Positions 1-6,293 of a stretch of 13,163 nucleotides of DNA are shown here, piece after piece; position 1 is the first letter of the stretch; each line of letters opens with the position of its first letter. The position numbers and the translations under genes were made by a program. The notes under the pieces were generated by a model. The model searched no databases. It was not told the origin of the DNA and saw only the letters and a list, made by a program, of their open reading frames with translations. Origin of the DNA: Terriglobia bacterium (GTDB taxonomy: Bacteria > Acidobacteriota > Terriglobia > UBA7540). The stretch is taken from positions 1-13,163 of the forward strand of contig JASIKV010000262.1 of the NCBI GenBank assembly GCA_030049455.1, given 5' to 3'.

Positions 1-299
1 AGTCTTACGATGACCTTCGCTATGGATATACCCATGAAGCAATCGACCACGCGGTCGCCTATGTGCGCGGGCGCGTTCATACGAACGGGCTCGAAAACTT
101 CTGGAGCCTCTTGAAGCGGACTATCAAGGGCACCTACGTATCCGTCATGCCTTTCCACCTTCACCGTTATCTTGATGAACAGACCTTGAGGTACAACATG
201 CGCGAAGAACTTGATGATTTCGGGCGCTTCGCCTTCGTGCTGGCGCATATCGTAAATCGGAGGCTGACTTACAAACAGTTGATTGGGGAGAACGGGTGA
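1..299 (+). CDS. IS1595-family transposase, C-terminal fragment (ISXO2-like domain)
   Basis: The gene is open from the window edge; the first complete codon is at position 3, and 98 residues precede the TGA at 297-299. The fragment carries the end of the ISXO2-like DDE domain: HTNGLENFWSLLKR holds the family's Asn/Glu active-site region and basic helix, followed by KGTY and the RYLDEQTLRYN motif typical of IS1595 transposases. The last residues (FAFVLAHIVNRRLTYKQLIGENG) match the usual C-terminus, so this end looks intact. The upstream two thirds, with the zinc-ribbon-like N-terminal domain and the first two catalytic Asp residues, are not in the window. The enzyme would cut and join the IS ends. 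Its stop codon overlaps the start of the next small ORF (GTGA), which suggests translational coupling. Confidence 0.88.
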   Translation, partial: SYDDLRYGYTHEAIDHAVAYVRGRVHTNGLENFWSLLKRTIKGTYVSVMPFHLHRYLDEQTLRYNMREELDDFGRFAFVLAHIVNRRLTYKQLIGENG

Positions 300-454
300 G
301 GCCGAAGGCAGATACATTCCAAGTCGAAAACCCCGAAAAGGCGATGGGAAACTTCCCGTCGTTACTTGGAAAACTATTGCAAGTGCCCAAGAGCGAGATC
401 GGCACCAGGAAGCGGAAAGCCAAAAGCGGGGTAAAGCGAAAGCGCAGGAAGTAG
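296..454 (+). CDS. Small basic IS-associated protein, translationally coupled to the transposase
   Basis: This is a 52-codon ORF starting with GTG at 296, overlapping the transposase stop in a GTGA arrangement and ending at TAG 452-454. The protein begins VRPKADTFQVENPEKAMGNF, continues with SLLGKLLQVPKSEIGTR, and ends in a run of Lys and Arg (KRKAKSGVKRKRRK). The central Leu-rich helix followed by VPKSEI resembles many short hypothetical proteins found in bacterial genomes, sometimes beside transposases; that comparison is from memory. The basic tail would fit nucleic-acid binding. The only support that it is expressed is the overlap, the family-like motif and the absence of any other gene here. 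A different, longer reading frame starting at 283 has no recognisable motif. Function unknown; it might be an IS accessory factor. Confidence 0.55.
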   Translation: MRPKADTFQVENPEKAMGNFPSLLGKLLQVPKSEIGTRKRKAKSGVKRKRRK

Positions 455-498
455 CGAAAAAACTGCGCGGGAAACAGCTATGGCTACCCTTTTGAACT

Positions 499-523
499 CT
501 GGTCAGTCAAATATGTTGTTGCC
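499..523 (-). repeat. Putative terminal inverted repeat (right end) of the IS1595-family element
   Basis: Read inward from the outer edge on the minus strand, the end begins GGCAACAACATATTTGAC and runs on for about 25 bp. It begins where the interrupted padR coding sequence loses its family similarity. The partner repeat lies upstream of the transposase, beyond the window, so this is a prediction from one end only. Confidence 0.45.
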
Positions 524-739
524 ATTGTTCTCACTCGGCCGCCACTGGGCGGTAATCCACCCCCCCTGCTCGAGCTTCTGCAAGGCCGGGTAGAGTGAGC
601 CGTCACTGACGTGCAGCACGTCGCGCGAAACCTGCCTCAAGCGCTGGCCGATGGAGCAGCCGTTCAGCGGTTGCAGGGCCAGAACTTTCAAAATCAGCAG
701 GTTGAGAGTGCCCTGGAGCAGATCGGAAGGTTTGCTCAT
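503..739 (-). pseudogene. PadR-family transcriptional regulator, 3' end lost to IS insertion
   Basis: Starts with ATG at 739, preceded by a good ribosome binding site (GAGAGG, about 5 nt upstream). About 72 residues are PadR-like: MSKPSDLLQGTLNLLILKVL opens the winged helix, and VSDGSLYPALQKLEQGGWI is the recognition helix region. Family members continue after SENN with the second wing strand (R-x-K-x-Y-x-L-T-x-x-G) and a dimerisation helix. Here SENN is followed by GNNIFD and a stop, all encoded by the end of the IS. The truncated protein lacks half of the wing and the dimerisation helix, so it is probably inactive. PadR genes of this type normally sit just before an ADOP permease gene; any such partner would lie to the left of the IS, outside the window. 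Confidence 0.8.
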
Positions 740-749
740 GTGACCTCTC

Positions 750-787
750 GGTTACCGAGGGCAGGTTACCACTGTTCCACTCGGTAA
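750..787. promoter_or_regulatory. Repeated TTACC motifs upstream of padR, candidate operator
   Basis: Just upstream of the truncated padR are GGTTACC at 750-756, the same heptamer at 764-770 (14-bp period), and an inverted copy. TTACCGAG (752-759) and CTCGGTAA (780-787) form perfect 8-bp arms separated by 20 bp. The position in front of a PadR gene fits an autoregulatory operator. PadR proteins commonly repress their own promoter. No convincing -35/-10 pair could be read here, so the role is inferred. Confidence 0.4.
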
Positions 788-847
788 GCAAGGGGAAATG
801 CGAAAAACCTCTCGAATCTCCTGCGCGCAGAAATTGGCGAATTCAGT

Positions 848-941
848 AGTGGTGCAATTTGAATTTGGAGCGGCGAGTTTATCCGTCAGCCGACGGACCA
901 AATGGCGGCATAAGGCCGCCTCTACTCCAAACTGCACCACT
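848..941. repeat. 94-bp MITE-like element with terminal inverted repeats and two internal hairpins
   Basis: The ends are AGTGGTGCA (848-856) and TGCACCACT (933-941), a perfect 9-bp inverted repeat. Similarity continues inward: TTTGGAG at 864-870 is matched inversely by CTCCAAA at 925-931. Inside are CCGTC/GACGG (883-887 and 892-896, 4-nt loop) and GGCGGC/GCCGCC (904-909 and 915-920, 5-nt loop). It codes for nothing plausible. The layout resembles a small non-autonomous transposon or dispersed hairpin repeat. No clear target duplication is visible (only CAG on each side, one base out). Confidence 0.55.
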
Positions 942-959
942 CCAGCGAGTTCCAGGCAC

Positions 960-988
960 TTGACTCCGGCCGGTGGGTTGAATATGTT
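960..988 (+). promoter_or_regulatory. Sigma-70-type promoter for the 101-residue gene
   Basis: TTGACT at 960-965 (five of six -35 matches) and TATGTT at 983-988 (four of six -10 matches) are separated by exactly 17 bp. Transcription would begin near 995, about 25 nt before the ATG at 1020. The leader would contain the ribosome binding site AGAGAGGA (1005-1012). This placement argues against starts further upstream, including the ATG at 984. Confidence 0.5.
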
Positions 989-1019
989 GAAATCAACACC
1001 GAACAGAGAGGACCGAGGT

Positions 1020-1325
1020 ATGCCTGATCGACGTCAAGTTGAACGGCGCGGAGGCGAGCGAAGAAAATCCCGACCCAAGATCCTGACCACGCGCGATGAT
1101 GTTTTGAACGCCGCAAAGGTCCTTGAGGTTAAAGGGCCGTTAACGGATTGGACGGCCCTCGTCGAGGACCGGGAATTTCCCGCTCGGACCCTTTTGCTCC
1201 GTGCGGCGAAAGCCATCGAAAGCAATTCCCTCACTTCTGAGGAGGCTGCCGTCATCCTCAGCGATTTGGGCTTTGAAGTTCGCTATAAGGGCGCAACCAT
1301 TCCCTGGGAAGACCTGCCGGCCTGA
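1020..1325 (+). CDS. Hypothetical protein, 101 residues, Arg-rich N-terminus
   Basis: The start at 1020 is chosen because AGAGAGGA lies 7 nt before it and a promoter lies 31 nt further upstream; in-frame starts at 798 and 984 lack such support, and 798 would read through the hairpin element. The N-terminus MPDRRQVERRGGERRKS is a repeated DRR/ERR pattern seen at the head of some PilZ and related signalling proteins, but no PilZ core follows. Residues 24-101 look like a compact mixed helical domain (DDVLNAAKVLEVKGPLTDW, then LLRAAKAIESNSLTSEEAAVILSDLGFEVRY split by turns). No signal peptide or membrane segment is present. I do not recognise the family. The gene converges on the protease gene with only 28 bp between the stops. 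Likely a real, soluble protein of unknown role. Confidence 0.6.
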   Translation: MPDRRQVERRGGERRKSRPKILTTRDDVLNAAKVLEVKGPLTDWTALVEDREFPARTLLLRAAKAIESNSLTSEEAAVILSDLGFEVRYKGATIPWEDLPA

Positions 1326-1353
1326 CCCAAGGCCCATTCACCCGGCCGTCCCC

Positions 1354-2781
1354 TCATTCCATTTCAAACGCCAGATACTGCAACTCCCCGTCGCGCTCAA
1401 TTTGCAGCACGACCGGATCACCGGATTTAAGTTGCCGGATGGCAGAAACCAGCGCATCGAGAGTGATCATCGTGACGCCATTCAACGAGTGAATGACGTC
1501 GCCGGTTTGAAGTCCCGAATCCACGGTCGCGCCAAAGGCGGTTCGAGCCGCTACAATTACCCCCGAGGCCATGCGCAGGCCGGGAACCAGGGCGGCAATC
1601 TTGCTGTCGATCTGCACTCCCAGAAATCCCAATTGCGGAACCAGGTCCTTCACCGGGTCGAGAGAATCCGCCAGGCGGTCCATGTCATCTTGCTGCTCAA
1701 TCACGGGAACATCGAGGGTAACTTTTTCTCCGGAGCGCAAGACTGCCAGGTGGAGTGGCGCCGGATCCATGCGGTATTCGAAAGCATAGTCAAATTGCGG
1801 AACGTTCATGACCGGCTGGCCATCCAGGGTCAAAATCACGTCCTGAACTTTCAAACCCGCGGTTTCCGCGGGACCGCCGGGCGTGACGTCGGAAACTATT
1901 ACGCCGTAATCTTGAGGAAGCGCCAGGCCGGCTGCCAGGGTGGGCGTAATGGTTTGCACAGCCGCGCCAATGACCTCGCGATGGACGTGGCCCTGTTTGC
2001 GTAATTGCTCGTAGATCCGCCGCACCACGCTGCAGGGGATGGCAAAGCCCAAACCTTCATTTCCTCCGCCCTCGGTCAGAATAAAACTGTTGATGCCCAC
2101 CACCTGGCCGTCGATGTTCACCAGCGGCCCGCCGCTGTTGCCGGGATTGATGGGAGCGTCGGTCTGAATGTAGACCATGGGCCGGTCGGGATCCGCCTGG
2201 CGCGCCACGGAGCTGACCACGCCGCGGGTTACGGAATTGGCCAGGCCTTCCGGGCTTCCAAACGCGAATACCAGTTGACCCTGGTGCACATCCTGGTATC
2301 GGCCGAAGGGAAGCGAGGGCAAACCACTGGCTTCGATTTTAAGCAGCGCCAGATCCGTGTCCGTATGCACGCCAACGATCCGCGCATTCATGGTGGTGGT
2401 CCTGGAGCGCATCGTGGCGTGCAGGGAATTGCTGTTTTCCGAGGAAAAAAGCACCACTCGAACGCGCACCGCGCCTTCCACCACGTGCGCGTTGGTGATG
2501 ATGTATCCCTCAGGATCGACAATCACGCCGGAGCCCAGCGTGCGCTGGTGGCCGATCAGTGCAGTGTCGGATCGCCCATGCTGGTCTACGGTTCCATAAC
2601 CGCTGACCAGAATCTGAACCACCGCGGGTGAAACTTTTTGGACCAGCGACTCCACGGATTGGTCGAACTGATGGAGCAAATCGTCCCCGCGAGCGGGCTG
2701 CGGCCCGAGTGCAAGCGCCAGAGCTCCCAGCAAGAACACGCGAGCACGCTTGAATGTGAGGTTTCCTGGAGCTGCCAACAT
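1354..2781 (-). CDS. Exported HtrA/DegP-type serine protease with two PDZ domains
   Basis: A 475-residue envelope protease. The start at 2781 has a strong ribosome binding site (GGGAGGAATC before ATG). Residues 1-32 form a signal peptide: KRAR, then the hydrophobic stretch VFLLGALALALG, with likely cleavage after PARG. The trypsin-like domain shows all three catalytic residues: His99 in TNAHVV, Asp143 in DTDLALLKI and Ser216 in NPGNSGGPL. PDZ1 covers about 268-360 (VTPGGPAETAGLKVQDVIL) and PDZ2 about 384-475 (SGLQTGDVIHSLNG). Length and order match DegP/DegQ/MucD. The family degrades or refolds misfolded periplasmic proteins; which subtype this is cannot be decided here. It lies 186 bp downstream of the ADOP permease gene on the same strand, probably with its own promoter. 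Nothing suggests damage. Confidence 0.93.
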   Translation of the reverse strand: MLAAPGNLTFKRARVFLLGALALALGPQPARGDDLLHQFDQSVESLVQKVSPAVVQILVSGYGTVDQHGRSDTALIGHQRTLGSGVIVDPEGYIITNAHVVEGAVRVRVVLFSSENSNSLHATMRSRTTTMNARIVGVHTDTDLALLKIEASGLPSLPFGRYQDVHQGQLVFAFGSPEGLANSVTRGVVSSVARQADPDRPMVYIQTDAPINPGNSGGPLVNIDGQVVGINSFILTEGGGNEGLGFAIPCSVVRRIYEQLRKQGHVHREVIGAAVQTITPTLAAGLALPQDYGVIVSDVTPGGPAETAGLKVQDVILTLDGQPVMNVPQFDYAFEYRMDPAPLHLAVLRSGEKVTLDVPVIEQQDDMDRLADSLDPVKDLVPQLGFLGVQIDSKIAALVPGLRMASGVIVAARTAFGATVDSGLQTGDVIHSLNGVTMITLDALVSAIRQLKSGDPVVLQIERDGELQYLAFEME

Positions 2782-2849
2782 GATTCCTCCCTGCGGCCTT
2801 GGGCGCGCTGTGCGCCTTAGCGCCGGTCAACATAATGGGCCGTTCAGCG

Positions 2850-2855
2850 AGTATA
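2850..2855 (-). promoter_or_regulatory. Possible -10 element for the protease gene
   Basis: On the minus strand TATACT lies about 69 bp before the protease ATG, in the 186-bp gap after the ADOP gene. No good -35 hexamer stands at 16-18 bp upstream, so this is weak. Slightly further upstream GGCCC (2874-2878) and GGGCC (2893-2897) can pair, but there is no T-run to make it a convincing terminator. Confidence 0.25.
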
Positions 2856-2967
2856 ACGCCGACACGGGTTGCAGGCCCGCGGCATTTGGCGAGGGCCGGC
2901 ACTCAAGAGCGGCAAGCATGAATCTGTAATTTGGCGTGATCGAACAGGGATTGAGTGTCCCCAAGGC

Positions 2968-5667
2968 TTATTCGTAGCGCAGCGCGGTCTTGGGTTCAAT
3001 CTTCAAGGCTCGGCGAGCGGGGAGCCAGGAGGATAAAATTCCGAGTGAAAACATCAGCACCACCACGCCGCCCAGCGCCAGGGGGTCGCGAGGCGAGGCC
3101 TCGTAAACGATACTCGCCAAAACCTGTCCCGCCAGCAATGCCAGCGCCAGGCCAACGGCTGAGCCGATGGCGAGCAGTACCAGCGTTTTCCCCAGCACAA
3201 GGTGAAGCACCTCTACCGGCTGTGCGCCCAGCGCCATGCGGATTCCGATCTCGCGCACGCGGCGCGTCACCGCATGGGTCACCAGTCCATACAGCCCGGT
3301 TCCGGCCAGCATAATGGCCAAACCCCCGAAGGCGCTCAGTGCCACCGCCGCCGCATGAGTGGGGAAGAACGCAAAGCCGAGCATCTGGTTCAGGCTGCCC
3401 ACGCCAAAGAGCGGCAATTCCGGATCGAGCGCAGCGACGGAGCGCCGCATTTCAACAGCCATCTCGGCCGAAGGCAGATTCGACTTCACTTCCAGCACCG
3501 TGTTGGACTCGTAGCGTTGCGACATGGGCCAGAAAACCACCGGCTCCTGTGATTCCGTCAGGCTCCTGTACTTGCCGTCTTCGACCAAACCCACCACTTC
3601 AACCAATCGGCTGTTGGTCAGCCCTTCACGGTAACGGCCGCCCACGGGATTTTCCGTGTGCATTACGCGCCTGGCGAACGCCCTGTTGACAACTGCTACG
3701 AGCGGGGATTTCTCGTCGTCCGTCCATGCAAAGTCGCGCCCGGCGAGCAGCGTGGTCCCCAGCGTGGAGAAGAATCCCGGCGAAACTTCGTAGTAAGTCA
3801 CGCCGATGCGGTCGGAAGGCTGAAGGTTCGCCTGGCCGGCGGGAAAGACCGTGGTGCTGGATTGGTCGATGCTGAGCGGCATGGAGTTCGAATACGCCGC
3901 CGACTGCACGCCGGGAAGCTGTTGCACATCTCTCAGCGCGCGGTGTTGAAACGCCCGTCCTTGGGCTTCCGAGTATCCGGCCAGGCCCAGATCGAAGCCG
4001 GCCACCGTGACGTTTCGCGGCTCAAATCCCAGGTGCATGCGCAGCGCCTGCTGAAGCCCGCGCAACGAAAGCAGGCAGCTTGAGAGCAACACAAAGCAAA
4101 TGGCCACTTGGACGGCCACGAGCAAATCCCGGAAGGCCGCGCGCTTTCGCCCCCAAGCCGGCACCGCGCCCTTCATTGCTGCATTGGGATCGGTGTTGGA
4201 AGCGCGCCAGGCGGGAACCGCGGCGAAAAGAATTCCGGCAAGAATGGACGCGCCCCAGGCGAAGCAGAGAACTCGCCAATCCGGGTCGACGTTGACTTGC
4301 ACAGGGAAATCCAGGGGCGCGCGCCAGCGGCTGAGCAAGTGCGAAAGAACCAGCGCCAGCCCGTAGCCGATTGCCCCTCCGGCCACAGAGAGCATCAGAG
4401 CTTCCGTCAGCACCTGGCGAATCACCCTCCCCCGGTCCGCCCCCACGGACACGCGAATGGCCATCTCACGCTGGCGGTCCGCGGCACGGGCGGCGAGCAG
4501 GCTGGCGAGGTTGGCGCAGGCGGTGAGCAGGACCAAACCCGCGAGGCCAAGTACGCCAAGCGTAAACGCCTTCGCCGGGCCGCCGATCATGCTGCCGATC
4601 AAACCAGGCTTGGCCAGCAGGAATTCCAGTCCTTCATTCTCCGCCGGGTGCTCGTGCGCGAGCTCGGCGCCGACGGTGTTCAGGTCCGCCACGGCCTGGG
4701 CCGGTAAAACCCCCGGCTTGAGTCGGCCGATCACCCAAGTATTCCAAGTGCTGCGATTATCGAGCCAGGGGTTTCCCACCTCGATTTGCGGTTCCATCAT
4801 CATCGGCACCCAGACGTCCGGCCAGTAGAAAAGTTCTGTGCCATGGAAATCGGCGCGCGCGACTCCCAAAACCGTGAAGGGCAGGCGATTGATCCGAATC
4901 GTCTTGCCGGCAATTGCCGGGTCGCCCCCAAAGCGCGATTGCCACGCGCCGTAGCTCAGCACCGCGTAAGGGCTCGCTCCCGGGTGCAGGTCATCATCCT
5001 GATGAAAAAAGCGGCCCACAGCCGGTTTGACTCCCAACACATCAAAATAATTCCCGGTGGCCAGGTAGCCCCAGATGCGGTTTGTGCCGGTCCCGGACTC
5101 CAATTCCATAGGAGAAATTCGGTACCCGACGAGCCCTGCGAACGTCCGATTGCGGTCACGAAGGTCCTGGTAATTCGGGAAGGACTGCGAGGGACCGGCG
5201 TTCTTGGTTTCGAGGAAGACCACTTGCTCCGGATGGTCGATGGGAAGCGGGCGGAGCACGGTCGCATTCACCACGCTGAACACCAGAGCGTTCGCGCCAA
5301 TACCCAATGCGAGCGAGAGAATGGCAACTGCAGCGAAGCTGGGATTCCGCCGCAATTGGCGCAGCCCGAAGCGCAGGTCCTGTCCGATGCCGGGCAGAAA
5401 ATTACCTCGCCCACCACCGCCGATCACAACCGGATCTCGCGGCGCCCTCTCCTCCACTTGCCGCAAGCCGCGTTCCAGCAGGCCCCCTTCACTTAACTCT
5501 TCCAGCGCCAGGCGCCGGGCCTCCGGTTCCGGTGCGCCGCTTTCGGCCAACTCCTGAAAGCGATTCTCCAGGTGTTGCGCGACTTCCTCCACAATCTCCG
5601 CTTCGCGCGCGGGGTCCAGCTTCAGGCCGGCAAGACGTTCCCGTATCTCCTGTTCCCATGTTGACAT
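2968..5667 (-). CDS. ADOP-family ABC-type permease (FtsX/MacB-like, duplicated)
   Basis: An 899-residue inner-membrane protein. The start at 5667 (MSTWEQEIRERL) is preferred because TGAGGG lies 7 nt before it; an in-frame ATG at 5718 would add 17 low-complexity residues without a clear binding site. Residues 1-75 form the soluble prefix domain of acidobacterial duplicated orphan permeases (EIVEEVAQHLENRFQEL). Then comes DLRFGLRQLRRNPSFA and membrane segment 1 (about 111-133), a MacB-like periplasmic region, and FtsX unit 1 with segments near 370-395, 425-445 and 466-486. A second copy follows: segment 5 near 515-537, another periplasmic region, and segments near 768-800, 829-853 and 863-884. 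Each unit has the coupling motif (QREMAIRVSVGA and VREIGIRMALGA). No ATPase gene is adjacent, as is usual for these 'orphan' permeases. The transported substrate is unknown. It follows the padR gene by 77 bp, likely in one operon. Confidence 0.9.
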   Translation of the reverse strand: MSTWEQEIRERLAGLKLDPAREAEIVEEVAQHLENRFQELAESGAPEPEARRLALEELSEGGLLERGLRQVEERAPRDPVVIGGGGRGNFLPGIGQDLRFGLRQLRRNPSFAAVAILSLALGIGANALVFSVVNATVLRPLPIDHPEQVVFLETKNAGPSQSFPNYQDLRDRNRTFAGLVGYRISPMELESGTGTNRIWGYLATGNYFDVLGVKPAVGRFFHQDDDLHPGASPYAVLSYGAWQSRFGGDPAIAGKTIRINRLPFTVLGVARADFHGTELFYWPDVWVPMMMEPQIEVGNPWLDNRSTWNTWVIGRLKPGVLPAQAVADLNTVGAELAHEHPAENEGLEFLLAKPGLIGSMIGGPAKAFTLGVLGLAGLVLLTACANLASLLAARAADRQREMAIRVSVGADRGRVIRQVLTEALMLSVAGGAIGYGLALVLSHLLSRWRAPLDFPVQVNVDPDWRVLCFAWGASILAGILFAAVPAWRASNTDPNAAMKGAVPAWGRKRAAFRDLLVAVQVAICFVLLSSCLLSLRGLQQALRMHLGFEPRNVTVAGFDLGLAGYSEAQGRAFQHRALRDVQQLPGVQSAAYSNSMPLSIDQSSTTVFPAGQANLQPSDRIGVTYYEVSPGFFSTLGTTLLAGRDFAWTDDEKSPLVAVVNRAFARRVMHTENPVGGRYREGLTNSRLVEVVGLVEDGKYRSLTESQEPVVFWPMSQRYESNTVLEVKSNLPSAEMAVEMRRSVAALDPELPLFGVGSLNQMLGFAFFPTHAAAVALSAFGGLAIMLAGTGLYGLVTHAVTRRVREIGIRMALGAQPVEVLHLVLGKTLVLLAIGSAVGLALALLAGQVLASIVYEASPRDPLALGGVVVLMFSLGILSSWLPARRALKIEPKTALRYE

Positions 5668-5744
5668 CGGTTTTCCCTCACACGGGCCGCCTTTGCCTTC
5701 TGACCCCTGTCCCCGCATCCACTCACTGGGGATTACTTTCCAGG

Positions 5745-6089
5745 TCAGGCTGGTTCGGCTTCGGTGATGCGGTTAACTGCTTCGACGAAGGTGTGCCAGC
5801 CGCGCCGCTGCGAACCGAGCACACTGCGTCCTGCCGGCGTCAGGCGGTAATACCTGCGCCGCCGCTGCCCGGCCTTTTCCACCCAGCGGCCTTGCAGCCA
5901 GCCGCGCTTTTCCAGGCGATAAAGCAACGGATAGAGGGAGGCGACGTAGAAACGCACCGTCCCGCCGGAGCGCTGCTCAATGAGCTTGCTGATCTCATAC
6001 CCGTGCCGCGGCCGGGCTTCCACCAGCGACAGGATCAGAAGCTCGGCGCTCACCTTTTTCCAATCGACTTCCGGCACCTTCTCTTCCAT
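5745..6089 (-). CDS. PadR-family transcriptional regulator of the ADOP gene
   Basis: A 114-residue winged-helix regulator when read from ATG 6089. Motifs: VDWKKVSAELLILSLVE at the start of the fold, RPRHGYEI (27-33), SLYPLLYRLEKRGW (51-64) as recognition helix, and RRRRYYRLTPAG (76-87) as the wing, followed by the C-terminal helix. The start is uncertain: in-frame ATGs stand at 6140, 6104, 6098 and 6089, none with a good ribosome binding site. I choose 6089 because a promoter-like pair (6133-6105) and a dyad lie just upstream and because the length then fits the family. The mRNA would have a very short leader. It lies 77 bp before the ADOP permease gene, which it probably controls together with itself. 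The signal it senses is unknown. Confidence 0.85.
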   Translation of the reverse strand: MEEKVPEVDWKKVSAELLILSLVEARPRHGYEISKLIEQRSGGTVRFYVASLYPLLYRLEKRGWLQGRWVEKAGQRRRRYYRLTPAGRSVLGSQRRGWHTFVEAVNRITEAEPA

Positions 6090-6107
6090 ATATGGCATAT
6101 CCATATA
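6089..6107. promoter_or_regulatory. Dyad TATATGG-N5-CCATATA, candidate PadR operator
   Basis: Perfect 7-bp arms, TATATGG (6089-6095) and CCATATA (6101-6107), with a 5-bp spacer, lie immediately upstream of the chosen padR start and overlap the proposed -10 element. Two overlapping smaller palindromes, CCATATATGG (6086-6095) and the near-palindrome CCATATAATGG (6101-6111), strengthen the symmetry. AT-rich dyads overlapping the promoter of their own gene are typical of PadR autorepression. Binding is inferred. Confidence 0.55.
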
Positions 6108-6133
6108 ATGGTTGCAATGAAGGCTGGGGTCAA
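6105..6133 (-). promoter_or_regulatory. Promoter of the padR-ADOP operon
   Basis: On the minus strand TTGACC (6133-6128, five of six -35 matches) and CATTAT (6110-6105, four of six -10 matches) are 17 bp apart. Transcription would start near 6098, leaving about 10 nt before the ATG at 6089. That would make starts at 6140 and 6104 impossible on this transcript. Confidence 0.4.
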
Positions 6134-6191
6134 GAGGCATTTTTCGGCAGGAGGCATTGCGGCAGAGTCATTCACCAGGAGCAGATCGCAG

Positions 6192-6269
6192 CGTGGCGCA
6201 TAGATTGACTCCTATGTATGCGCCACGTTTCGATGGGGTCGCATCCACGAACCTCGATGTATGCGCCAC
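6192..6269. repeat. Inverted and direct copies of a TATGCGCCAC motif
   Basis: CGTGGCGCATA (6192-6202) and TATGCGCCACG (6217-6227) are perfect 11-bp inverted repeats around a 14-nt loop. A direct copy, ATGTATGCGCCAC, occurs at 6214-6226 and again at 6257-6269 (13 bp, 43-bp period). They lie in the gap between the oxidoreductase stop and padR. A second direct repeat, ACCCGTGAGC, is at 6268-6277 and 6303-6312, the latter inside the oxidoreductase's last codons. Could be a remnant of a small repeat element or a protein binding site; there is no T-run for a terminator. Confidence 0.5.
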
Positions 6270-6293
6270 CCGTGAGCATCACTTACGGCTCCA

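Larger units (their letters stand above)
1..523 (+). mobile_element. Right part of an IS1595-family (ISXO2-like) insertion sequence
   Basis: This stretch holds the C-terminal part of an ISXO2-type transposase, a small overlapping ORF, and about 70 bp of non-coding end sequence. The element appears to stop at about 523, because on the minus strand the padR gene reads normally up to a Ser-Glu-Asn-Asn motif and then turns into unrelated codons and a stop exactly there. IS1595 elements usually create 8-bp target duplications, so ATTGTTCT at 524-531 is the predicted duplication. The left end, and thus both the inverted repeat pair and the duplication, lie outside the window. The family call is firm; the exact boundary is inferred. 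Confidence 0.75.

Noticed and set aside
283..495. A 70-codon frame after the transposase
   Set aside because: It overlaps the coupled GTG frame at 296, which has the better context; this one has no recognisable motif.
798..1019. N-terminal extension of the 101-residue gene
   Set aside because: It would translate through the 94-bp hairpin element and lies mostly upstream of the predicted transcription start; the ATG at 1020 has the ribosome binding site.
1201..2631. Two long plus-strand open frames (267 and 208 codons) opposite the protease gene
   Set aside because: They lie antisense to a clear HtrA protease with catalytic residues, have no domain motifs, and arise from high third-position G+C.
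6214..6269. Possible minimal CRISPR array from the 13-bp repeats at 43-bp period
   Set aside because: Only two direct copies, repeats far too short, no cas gene; better explained as a local repeat or eroded element.
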